Assembly: GCA_013152795.1 (NCBI GenBank)
Contig: JAADFS010000305.1
Span: 1 to 12,917, forward strand
DNA: 12,917 nt
Direction of reading: 5' to 3'
Origin: Deferribacteres bacterium
GTDB lineage: Bacteria > Nitrospirota > Thermodesulfovibrionia > UBA6902
The translations under genes were made by a program, and so were the position numbers. Under the pieces are notes generated by a model, which was not told the origin of the DNA, did not search any database, and saw nothing but the letters and a program-made list of their open reading frames with translations. The stretch's first letter is position 1. Each line of letters begins with the position of its first letter. This document shows, one piece after another, positions 5,151 through 11,380 of this stretch.

Positions 5151-5363
5151 CCTTACAGTGGCATAAAAATACCGCCTGCGGGCAGGAGGGCCTGCCGGAA
5201 AAGCTTTATCTGCGATACCTTCAGGAAATACTTTGCACAGCACATTGACGTCTTTTGGAATTTCACTTTCCGTTATTTCCCGCAACAAAAACATATTTCC
5301 AATATCCCATCGCTTTATAAAGGTTTTACGGCAGGCCCTCCTGCCATTTATGCAACATTAAGG
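5151..5363. repeat. 213-bp MITE-like element with terminal inverted repeats
   Basis: The left arm is a reverse-oriented hairpin module starting CCTTACAGTGGCATAAA (5151-5167). The right arm ends TTTATGCAACATTAAGG (5347-5363). Read inward, both arms pass through a GGCAGGAGGGCCTGCC-type hairpin, so the terminal inverted repeats extend about 40-50 bp with an indel. The core between them (~5220-5320) is unrelated to the heptad modules and has no coding sequence. TTTA flanks both ends (5147-5150 and 5364-5367), a possible 4-bp target duplication. Confidence 0.7.
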
Positions 5364-5415
5364 TTTATTCATATATTATCCGAGTCTGATCAAAAATACC
5401 AAAGCATCAAGTTTC

Positions 5416-5550
5416 ATATTGCACTGAGCAGGAGAGTTGGGGGTTCTAAGTTCTAAGTTCTAAGTTTAGAGTTCTGAGTTCTGAGTTCTGAGTTCAGGGG
5501 GCAGAACGAGACAAGTTCCCCCTTCACTGGCAGGAAGGGGGTGAGCTGTT
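5416..5550 (+). repeat. Composite repeat element, partial copy with long heptad tract
   Basis: The left part (CATATTGCACTGAGCAGGAGAGTTG) resembles the left terminus seen at 11301-11326. Then come ten units in 7-bp phase at 5442-5511 (AGTTCTA and AGTTCTG variants, then GGGGCAG and AACGAGA), a C-run/G-run segment, and GTGAGCTGTTA, which in copy 1 precedes the hairpin module. The hairpin module itself is absent. Confidence 0.75.
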
Positions 5551-5581
5551 ATCAGTGAGGGTATTAAATTGTTTCTGGTTG

Positions 5582-5590
5582 TGTTATAGT
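5582..5590 (+). promoter_or_regulatory. Possible extended -10 promoter of a short leader
   Basis: TGTTATAGT at 5582-5590 is an extended -10 form (TGnTATAGT). No good -35 lies 16-18 nt upstream. Transcription would start near 5597 and read directly into the terminator hairpin ahead of the glycosyltransferase gene. Confidence 0.35.
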
Positions 5591-5615
5591 TGAGGTGCAA
5601 CTGAACAGAGTTGGG

Positions 5616-5651
5616 AAAGCCTCTCGGCCTTTAAAGCTGCGGGGCTTTTTT
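5616..5651 (+). terminator. Strong intrinsic terminator before the GT4 gene
   Basis: AAAGCCTCTCGGC pairs with GCTGCGGGGCTTT around a CTTTAAA loop. This gives a 13-position stem with one mismatch and two G-T pairs, followed immediately by a run of six Ts (5646-5651). The nearest plus-strand gene upstream ends at 4507, so it either ends a short leader or small RNA starting near 5597, or attenuates the gene starting at 5703. Confidence 0.75.
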
Positions 5652-5702
5652 GTTGTTTAAACGTGATCATTGATTCATGGATCGGAAACGGAGACTCTTG
5701 CA

Positions 5703-7118
5703 ATGGCAATAAACACGGAGCATGGAAGGCTTACAGTGCTGCATGTGGCTACACTGAACCAGCCGGTCAGGCAGGACCTGGGATACGGTCCCATTGAGAC
5801 GGTTATCTACAACATAGATAAAGGCCTCCATTCCTCAGGTTACAGGTCGATAGTTGCCTGCTCCGGGGATTCACGAGTGGCAGGGGAACATTACGAGACC
5901 GTCGCTCAAAGCATCGGCGACTATTTCAGCGCCGATACGCCGCAGCGGCGCCAGGCCGTGAATATGCATCTCTCAAATGCCCTGTACAGGGCGGGCATGG
6001 GCGACATCGATGTCATCCACATGCATGATGCAAAGGCGGTTGAGTTTATCCATGACAGTGTATCCGGCCTGGATATTCCTATTGTAATGACCCTGCACGT
6101 GTCCACGAGAGACAGCCTGCTGGGGGGCTCCTTCCAGCGCTGGTGCAGTCCCCTGCTGTCATCTCCACTGGTAACGTGTGTGGCCATAAGCGAATATCAG
6201 AAGATGCAGTACAGTGGCCTGGTCAATGCAGAGAACGTCGTCCACCATGGAATAGATGTTGAGGAGTACCCCGCAAAAAAGCGCCCGGACAGTGGAGGCT
6301 ATCTGTTCACCATCGGCAGGGTGACCCGCGACAAGGGACAGGACAGGGCCATAGAGATTGCCAGGAAGACGGGTGCCAAACTTATCATTGCAGGCTGTGT
6401 CCAGAACAAGCCGGCAGACAGGGAGTTCTTCGCAGGGTTGAAAGACTCGATCGATTTATTCGTTGATGTCGGCAGGCATTCCGTGGGCAATGACTATTAT
6501 GAAAGGGTGATGAAGCCCCTGCTGGACTGCGATAAACAGATTATCTACATCGGGGAAATCAGCAGCAGGCATAAAAAACAGTGGTACCTGCATGCGCTGG
6601 CGACCCTGTTCCCCATACAGTGGGGGGAGCCGTTCGGGCTTGTCCTGATCGAATCCATGGCATGCGGCACGCCGGTCATAGCGCTCAACAGGGGTTCCGT
6701 CCCCGAGATAGTAGTGGACGGGAAGACAGGCTTTGTAGCGGATTCCATGAATGCCATGATTAAGGCGGCCGGCCGCATAGAGGGTATCGACCGCCGTGAA
6801 TGCCGGATACATGTAGGGAAGCATTTCTCCATAACAAGCATGGCCCGCAGGTATTCGGAACTGTACCATGATGTAATCAACAGCCGGAGAAACCGTCCGG
6901 TCTCCCATACCCCGCTGCCGGGAGATAAAGTTCAGAGTTCAAAATTAAGGGTGCAGGGTGCAGTTGTCAGGGTGCAGAATGAAGTCCTTTTCCCCCTCCC
7001 CCTTGACGGGGGAGGGACGGGGAGGGGGTGGCCTGTTATAACTGAAGGAATCGCAGATGAAGCCTCTCCGGCAGGCTCTCATGCCCACCGGCGGTATTTC
7101 TATGCAACCGAAAGGTAA
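5703..7118 (+). CDS. GT4-family glycosyltransferase with repeat-derived C-terminal tail
   Basis: A GT-B fold, retaining glycosyltransferase of family GT4, which transfers sugar from a nucleotide sugar to an acceptor in the cytoplasm. I chose ATG 5703 (471 aa), preceded by GGAG at 5690-5693; a TTG at 5670 in the same frame would add 11 residues. The N-terminal Rossmann half starts with RLTVLHVATLNQPVRQDLGYGPIE. The donor-binding half has IGRVTRDKGQDRAIEIA with R206 and K211, and the E-x7-E motif EPFGLVLIE (E309, E317) followed by MACGTPVIALNRGSVPEIV. The normal domain ends near residue 405. The last ~60 residues are translated from a composite repeat element and show a 7-residue pattern (RVQGAVV/RVQNEV), so the true stop was probably displaced by insertion. 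The stop codon lies immediately after the repeat, 6 nt before the GH15 gene. Acceptor unknown. Confidence 0.9.
   Translation: MAINTEHGRLTVLHVATLNQPVRQDLGYGPIETVIYNIDKGLHSSGYRSIVACSGDSRVAGEHYETVAQSIGDYFSADTPQRRQAVNMHLSNALYRAGMGDIDVIHMHDAKAVEFIHDSVSGLDIPIVMTLHVSTRDSLLGGSFQRWCSPLLSSPLVTCVAISEYQKMQYSGLVNAENVVHHGIDVEEYPAKKRPDSGGYLFTIGRVTRDKGQDRAIEIARKTGAKLIIAGCVQNKPADREFFAGLKDSIDLFVDVGRHSVGNDYYERVMKPLLDCDKQIIYIGEISSRHKKQWYLHALATLFPIQWGEPFGLVLIESMACGTPVIALNRGSVPEIVVDGKTGFVADSMNAMIKAAGRIEGIDRRECRIHVGKHFSITSMARRYSELYHDVINSRRNRPVSHTPLPGDKVQSSKLRVQGAVVRVQNEVLFPLPLDGGGTGRGWPVITEGIADEASPAGSHAHRRYFYATER
6935..7115 (+). repeat. Composite repeat element, copy inside the GT4 coding region
   Basis: Seven units in 7-bp phase at 6935-6983 (GAGTTCA, AAATTAA, GGGTGCA twice, GTTGTCA, GGGTGCA, GAATGAA), then a C-run/G-run module (6990-7030), then hairpin module R4 at 7047-7115 ending CTATGCAACCGAAAGG. 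The order is the same as in copy 1, without its 26-nt hairpin insert. No left terminus is recognisable. It is read as the GT4 C-terminus and lies directly against the GH15 ribosome-binding site. Confidence 0.85.
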
Positions 7119-7124
7119 AGAGGC

Positions 7125-9107
7125 ATGCCCAAAGACATACCGGTAAGCAACGGCAATCTTCTTTTTAATTTTGATTCCGATTACCAGATCAGGGATGTGT
7201 ACTTTCCCCTTATAGGCCAGGAAAACCATTCAAAGGGAGAACCTTTCCGGTTCGGGGTATGGGTGGATGGACGCCTCTCATGGATGGGCCCTGAATGGGA
7301 GAAAAACCTGAGATATCACGATGACAGCCTTGTCACCGGTGTTTTTCTGAAAAACAAATTCCTTGACATTGAACTGCATTGCAGTGACGTCGTGGATGTG
7401 GACCTGAACGTGTATATTAAAAAGATAGAGGTGAAGAACCTGCGGCATGAGGAGCGGGAGGTAAGGCTTTTTTTCTGTCACGACTTCCATCTTTACGGCA
7501 ACGACATAGGGGATACGGCTTATTTTGACCCGCGGACAAGTTCCATAATCCATTACAAGGCCAACCGCTACTTTCTTATCAACTGCCGTACAACTGACAA
7601 ACACGGTGTCGGTCACTATGCCTGCGGTGACAAGGATGTGCCGGGGAGGGAAGGGATATGGAAAAGCGCCCGGAACGGCGAACTCAGCGGGAGCCAGATT
7701 TCGTGGGGCTCCGCGGACTCTGCTGTAGGGATATGGCTGAACCTGCCTCCCGGTGGGAAAGAAGAGTGTTTTTACTGGATTGCCGCAGGCACGCATTACA
7801 ATGAAGTAGCCCGGCTCAACCGCGAGGTGATAGAGAAGACCCCCGCAAAACTGATCACGCGGACATCCGATTACTGGGGGGCATGGGTCAGAAAGGAAGC
7901 AAGGCCATTCGGGGACCTGCCCGGGAGCATCACCGACATTTTCAACCGCAGCCTGCTGGTCTTAAGGGCACAGATCGACAACCGCGGGGCGATAATAGCG
8001 GCAAATGACTCGGATATAGTCCGCTTTGGAAAAGACACTTACTCCTACATGTGGGGCCGCGACGGTGCCTTTGTAGCCGCTGCCCTGGCAAAGGCGGGTT
8101 ATACACACGTGTGCATGAAGTTCTTCGATTTCTGCTCCCGCGTCATATCGGAAAACGGGTATCTCTACCAGCATTACAATCCTGACGGCTCCCTGGCCAG
8201 CAACTGGCATCCATGGCTGGTGGACGGCGAGGAGGTCCTGCCCATACAGGAGGATTCAACAGCGCTGATTCTCTGGGCGCTCTGGATACATTACGAAAGC
8301 TCGAAAGACATAGAGTTCATCAGGCCCCTTTATGACAGGCTCATAAAAAAATCAGCCGGCTTTCTCGTGGCCCACCGCGACCCCGTCACACTGCTGCCCC
8401 TTCCGTGTTACGACCTGTGGGAGGAGCGTTTCGGTGTGCACGTCTTTACGGTTGCGGCGGTGATTGCCGGGCTCAGGGCTGCATCGAATTTTGCAAAGCT
8501 CTTTCAGGATGCATCCCTGGCGGCAGAATATGACGAAGCAGCGGACCGGATGAGGGAAGGAATCATCAGGCATCTGTATCATCCCGGGCTGAAGAGATAT
8601 GCACGTTCCGGTTACAGAAAAGGCAGCGGATATGAGCTTGATGAGGTGATTGATGTCAGCCAGTCCGGGCTGGCCATCCTTGGAGCATTGCCTCCCGGGG
8701 ACCCGCGAATAGTTGAAACCATGGAAGCGATTCACAGGAGTCTCTGGCTGAAAACCCCTGTTGAGGGCTGCGCCAGGTATGAAAATGATGTCTATCAGAG
8801 GCCCGGGGACTGTCCTCCGGGGGTGCCCGGCAATCCATGGTTCATCTCAACGCTATGGTTAGGGGAGTATTTGATCTGCCGTGCCGGAAGCTTTAAGGAG
8901 CTTCGCGAGGCCGCTCCATATCTTCAGTGGTGCGTCAAGAATGCGCTTCCTTCCGGTGTGCTTGCAGAACAGGTGCACCCTTTAAACGGAACCCCCCTTT
9001 CTGTGTCCCCCCTGACATGGAGCCATTCCGCTTTTGTATGGACTGTGTTGCGATACACCGAAAAGTTCAGCCTGTTGAGTGGTAAAAAGTCATCTTCTTT
9101 AATATAG
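7125..9107 (+). CDS. Glycoside hydrolase family 15 (glucoamylase-like)
   Basis: A 660-residue GH15 enzyme with both domains. Residues 1-~260 form the beta-sandwich N-terminal domain of bacterial glucoamylases (NGNLLFNFDSDYQIRDVYFP start). The rest is the (alpha/alpha)6 barrel. Catalytic features: YDLWEER, with E433 as likely general acid, and the second glutamate E615 in VLAEQVHP, matching the general-base region, followed by PLTWSHS. Substrate-binding YMWGRD is near residues 307-312. There is no signal peptide, so it is probably cytoplasmic. GH15 enzymes release glucose from alpha-1,4 or alpha-1,6 glucans, and some act on trehalose or isomaltose. The gene starts 6 nt after the GT4 stop with an AAGAGG Shine-Dalgarno, so the two are almost certainly co-transcribed. 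The pair suggests making or trimming an intracellular alpha-glucoside; the exact substrate is not visible. Confidence 0.93.
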   Translation: MPKDIPVSNGNLLFNFDSDYQIRDVYFPLIGQENHSKGEPFRFGVWVDGRLSWMGPEWEKNLRYHDDSLVTGVFLKNKFLDIELHCSDVVDVDLNVYIKKIEVKNLRHEEREVRLFFCHDFHLYGNDIGDTAYFDPRTSSIIHYKANRYFLINCRTTDKHGVGHYACGDKDVPGREGIWKSARNGELSGSQISWGSADSAVGIWLNLPPGGKEECFYWIAAGTHYNEVARLNREVIEKTPAKLITRTSDYWGAWVRKEARPFGDLPGSITDIFNRSLLVLRAQIDNRGAIIAANDSDIVRFGKDTYSYMWGRDGAFVAAALAKAGYTHVCMKFFDFCSRVISENGYLYQHYNPDGSLASNWHPWLVDGEEVLPIQEDSTALILWALWIHYESSKDIEFIRPLYDRLIKKSAGFLVAHRDPVTLLPLPCYDLWEERFGVHVFTVAAVIAGLRAASNFAKLFQDASLAAEYDEAADRMREGIIRHLYHPGLKRYARSGYRKGSGYELDEVIDVSQSGLAILGALPPGDPRIVETMEAIHRSLWLKTPVEGCARYENDVYQRPGDCPPGVPGNPWFISTLWLGEYLICRAGSFKELREAAPYLQWCVKNALPSGVLAEQVHPLNGTPLSVSPLTWSHSAFVWTVLRYTEKFSLLSGKKSSSLI

Positions 9108-9111
9108 CAAG

Positions 9112-9216
9112 CTCCCGGGAGTAGGGGAGGACTTGTTTCATTCTGCACCTTGAAGTCAGAAGTCAGAATTCTGAATTCTGAATACCCCCGGCGATGTTTT
9201 TATACGACTGCGAGGG
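9112..9216 (-). repeat. Rearranged composite repeat fragment downstream of the GH15 gene
   Basis: The heptad module is on the minus strand here: seven units at 9136-9184, preceded (plus strand) by AGGGGAGGACTTG, the reverse of the CAAGTCC-C-run junction in copy 1. It is followed by a plus-strand right terminus fragment (GCGATGTTTTTATACGACTGCGAGGG, 9191-9216). Modules in opposite orientation show that the elements recombine or insert into each other. Confidence 0.7.
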
Positions 9217-9230
9217 CAATCTTCAGACAT

Positions 9231-9262
9231 ATTGTATTATTAAGATACAATCGCGTTATAAT
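9231..9262 (+). promoter_or_regulatory. Promoter of the gsp operon with overlapping inverted repeat
   Basis: A consensus -10 box TATAAT sits at 9257-9262 with TTGTAT at 9232-9237 as possible -35 (19-nt spacer, slightly long). The -35 lies in a perfect inverted repeat, ATTGTAT (9231-9237) and ATACAAT (9245-9251), separated by 7 nt, a typical operator layout. gspG starts 38 nt after the -10 box. A regulator binding here would control the secretion operon; none is identified in the window. Confidence 0.6.
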
Positions 9263-9300
9263 TAAATGATGTCAGGCAATGGAAACAGGAGGTCTGATCA

Positions 9301-9750
9301 ATGCTGAGAAACGCGGGTAAGCTTGACGGAACCGCCGGGTTCACCCTCATAGAGATGATGGTGGTGGTTATCATCATCGGCATCCTGGCGGCCCTTGTGG
9401 TGCCGCGTCTTATGAGCAGGACTGATGAAGCCAGGGTTACGGAGGCAAAGATACAGATAAAGAACTTCGAGACCGCCCTGAAACTCTTTAAAATGGACAA
9501 CGGGTTTTATCCATCCACGGAACAGGGCCTTCAGGCCCTGATATCGCCGCCCACCACCGGACGTATCCCCGAAAACTATAAACCGGGCGGGTACCTGGAT
9601 AAAAAGAGCATAGGGCCTGATCCGTGGGGCCATGAATATGTCTATATCTCCCCCGGCCCCGACAGCGATTACGAGATTATCTCATATGGTGCGGACGGAC
9701 GGCCGGGCGGCGAGAAATACGATGCGGATATTGTCAATTCGGAGATGTGA
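9301..9750 (+). CDS. gspG: Type II secretion major pseudopilin GspG
   Basis: 149 residues, normal for GspG, the main subunit of the periplasmic pseudopilus that pushes folded proteins through the outer-membrane secretin. The leader MLRNAGKLDGTAG ends at G13, where prepilin peptidase cuts before F14; the conserved Glu at mature +5 is E18. The hydrophobic helix (MMVVVIIIGILAALVVPRL) follows. The C-terminal half has the GspG signatures FYPSTEQGLQAL, GPDPWGHEYVY and a Gly/Asp-rich loop (PDSDYEIISYGADGRPGG) that binds calcium in characterised GspGs. The start is fixed by an excellent Shine-Dalgarno, AGGAGG at 9287-9292. First gene of the operon. Confidence 0.97.
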   Translation: MLRNAGKLDGTAGFTLIEMMVVVIIIGILAALVVPRLMSRTDEARVTEAKIQIKNFETALKLFKMDNGFYPSTEQGLQALISPPTTGRIPENYKPGGYLDKKSIGPDPWGHEYVYISPGPDSDYEIISYGADGRPGGEKYDADIVNSEM

Positions 9751-10225
9751 TATATGGATTCCCCGCCCCGCAGGGAAAACCGGTTTTACCTTGATAGAGC
9801 TGCTCGTTGTGATCTTTATCATATCCCTTACCACGGCTTTGATAATGCCCTCTCTGTGGGATACGGGTGAAAGGGCGTTGAAATCCGAGGCAAAGCGCAT
9901 AGGCAATACCCTGCGGTATATTTATGATGAGGCAGCGGCCAGAAAGCAGACTTATGTATTTAAAATCGATCTTGAGACCGACTCATGGAGCTTTGAAAGC
10001 AGGCATGAGTCACGCAGTTTTAAACTGAAAGACGACGTTATGTTCAGGGACGTTGTTATCCCGTCCGTGGGAGAGGTCTCTTACGGAAAGGTCGCCATGA
10101 AGTTCGGACCCCTCGGGCCTGAAGAGCCCGTGACACTGCACCTTATGAAAGACAAGGCTGAATATACAGTAAAATTCAACCCGTTAAACGGCAGGGCGAA
10201 GATTTATGAGGGATATATACTCTGA
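9722..10225 (+). CDS. gspH: Type II secretion minor pseudopilin GspH
   Basis: 167 residues from ATG 9722, which lies inside the end of gspG. A TTG at 9731 is an alternative. An ATG at 9632 in the same frame would give an unusually long leader overlapping gspG by 119 nt, so I did not use it; an ATG at 9754 is out of frame. Prepilin cleavage is expected at G21 before FTLIELLVV, with Glu at +5 (E26). The rest is a GspH-type soluble domain: long helix (SEAKRIGNTLRYIYDEAAARK) and beta-rich C-terminal part ending NPLNGRAKIYEGYIL. GspH is a minor subunit near the pseudopilus tip. It overlaps gspI by 20 nt. Confidence 0.85.
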   Translation: MRILSIRRCDIWIPRPAGKTGFTLIELLVVIFIISLTTALIMPSLWDTGERALKSEAKRIGNTLRYIYDEAAARKQTYVFKIDLETDSWSFESRHESRSFKLKDDVMFRDVVIPSVGEVSYGKVAMKFGPLGPEEPVTLHLMKDKAEYTVKFNPLNGRAKIYEGYIL

Positions 10226-10622
10226 CATGAGATTCATGATCCGGAAATTAAGGGCTGAGGCCTTTAATGTTTTCAGTTCCCAAAAGCGGGGTTTCACACT
10301 CCTGGAGATCATGATCGCCCTTGCGATCATCGGGATAACCGTTACCGTAATACTCCACACGGTGAATTACCACGCGGATGTCATGTATGAAAATACCGTC
10401 ACAACCCGGATGTACCAGATGGCAAAGGAAAAGATGTACGAGCTTGAGGAGACACAGAAAGACTCCAGCGGCACTATTGAAAACACCGGTTTCAAGTATG
10501 AAAACATGGTGCTGGATGCAGGAGATTCCGGGATTGTCAGACTGAAAACCGTTATACAGGGAGATGATAAAAAGGTAACCCTCACCGAGCTTGCCTTAAA
10601 AAGAAAAATTCCGAATCCATGA
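10206..10622 (+). CDS. gspI: Type II secretion minor pseudopilin GspI
   Basis: 138 residues from ATG 10206, with AGGG at 10193-10196 as Shine-Dalgarno; ATGs at 10227 and 10236 would shorten the 29-residue leader. The cleavage site is G29 before FTLLEIMIALAIIGI, with the conserved Glu at +5 (E34). The short soluble domain carries helix MYQMAKEKMYELEE, as in GspI proteins, and a C-terminal strand pair (VTLTELALKRK). GspI forms the pseudopilus tip complex with GspJ and GspK. Its stop overlaps the gspJ start (ATGA at 10619-10622). Confidence 0.9.
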   Translation: MRDIYSDMRFMIRKLRAEAFNVFSSQKRGFTLLEIMIALAIIGITVTVILHTVNYHADVMYENTVTTRMYQMAKEKMYELEETQKDSSGTIENTGFKYENMVLDAGDSGIVRLKTVIQGDDKKVTLTELALKRKIPNP

Positions 10623-11260
10623 AACAACTGTATCATTTGAGTTCAGACCGTAAGGGCTTCACCCTTATTGAAGTCCTCATCAGCCTCGCCCTCCTGACCA
10701 TAGTGCTCGGGGCCCTTTACAGTTCGTTTTTCTCGGTTCAGCGCGCGGTGGACAGATTCGACGATGTATCCCTTAAGTACCATGAAGCAAGGACTGCGCT
10801 GGACATCATGAGGCGGGAAATAGAGGCCGCCCTGCTGAAGAATCCACGGACCGCTGATGATACGGTTAATGACGCAACGGTTAAAGCGGCTTTCGTGATC
10901 AGGGACAGGGATATATTCGGCAGTAATACGTCTTCCCTGGAATTGACGGCATACTCTTTCAGGGGAAACAATCCCAAGACCGTCTCGTATTACGTAGAGA
11001 AAGAAGACGGGCGGCTCAACCTTAAGAAAACGGAGACCCTGCCGCTGCTTCCCTCAAAGGGCTATACCATGGAGGTTGTTGAAGATATCGAGGGCTTTAC
11101 CGTTGAGACCCTTTTCAATAACAAGTGGGTGAAGACATGGGACACGGCGGATACAGGGCGGTTGCCGGATGTTGTCAGGGTAACCATAGAATTCGATGAC
11201 AACGGAAGGACGGTGAATCTTACGGAGTATGCCAGGCCGAGGGTGGGCAGGCGGTTGTGA
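10619..11260 (+). CDS. gspJ: Type II secretion minor pseudopilin GspJ
   Basis: 213 residues, normal for GspJ. Short leader MKQLYHLSSDRKG with cleavage at G13 before FTLIEVLISLALLTIVLGALY; E18 is the +5 Glu. The helix continues into YHEARTALDIMRREIEAALL, a GspJ hallmark. The beta-rich C-terminal domain contains SLELTAYSFRG, VSYYVEKEDG.LNLKK and a late VEDIEGFTVETLFNNKW stretch. It should assemble with GspI and GspK at the pseudopilus tip. Start codon overlaps the gspI stop by 4 nt. A 120-nt gap with repeat fragments separates it from gspK, unlike the tight spacing elsewhere in the operon. Confidence 0.92.
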   Translation: MKQLYHLSSDRKGFTLIEVLISLALLTIVLGALYSSFFSVQRAVDRFDDVSLKYHEARTALDIMRREIEAALLKNPRTADDTVNDATVKAAFVIRDRDIFGSNTSSLELTAYSFRGNNPKTVSYYVEKEDGRLNLKKTETLPLLPSKGYTMEVVEDIEGFTVETLFNNKWVKTWDTADTGRLPDVVRVTIEFDDNGRTVNLTEYARPRVGRRL

Positions 11261-11262
11261 GA

Positions 11263-11362
11263 GGGGGCAGTTGTCAGGGTATTATGATATTCACTTTTGT
11301 GTTGCATAAAGCGGCAGGAGAGTTGCGGGTTACGAGTTGCGGGTTGCGGGTTGCGGGTTCAA
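11263..11362 (+). repeat. Composite repeat fragments between gspJ and gspK
   Basis: Three heptads (GGGGGCA, GTTGTCA, GGGTATT; 11263-11283) match copy 1. They are followed by a left-terminus-like segment (GTTGCATAAAGCGGCAGGAG, 11301-11320) and six further units in 7-bp phase (AGTTGCG/GGTTGCG type, 11321-11362). The insertion lies inside an otherwise tightly packed operon, just before the gspK ribosome-binding site. Confidence 0.75.
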
Positions 11363-11380
11363 CGGCTATAAGGAAAGACT

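Larger units (their letters stand above)
5117..5669. other. ~550-nt divergent intergenic region without a gene
   Basis: Between the start of the minus-strand HNH operon and the plus-strand glycosyltransferase. It contains the 213-bp inverted-repeat element (5151-5363), a partial composite element with a long heptad tract (5416-5550), and a short leader with an intrinsic terminator (5582-5651). An open frame across 5073-5456 consists of reverse HNH sequence plus repeat DNA and is not a gene. Confidence 0.75.

Noticed and set aside
5073..5456. 127-codon open frame on the plus strand across the HNH start and downstream
   Set aside because: It is antisense to the HNH 5' end and otherwise made of the inverted-repeat element and the heptad tract. 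It has no domain and no ribosome-binding site that makes sense.
5442..5511. Possible CRISPR array
   Set aside because: The repetition is a continuous 7-bp tandem without spacers. No stretch in the window has regularly spaced 25-40 bp repeats.
5590..5651. c-di-GMP-I (GEMM) riboswitch
   Set aside because: The AAAGCC...GGCCT resemblance is superficial. The conserved GEMM core and tetraloop-receptor elements are missing, and the segment is fully explained by a terminator stem.
7278..7796. 172-codon minus-strand frame
   Set aside because: Shadow of the GH15 gene; no motif and no plausible context.
9632..10225. Longer gspH starting at ATG 9632
   Set aside because: It would overlap gspG by 119 nt and give a ~50-residue leader, far longer than normal prepilin leaders.
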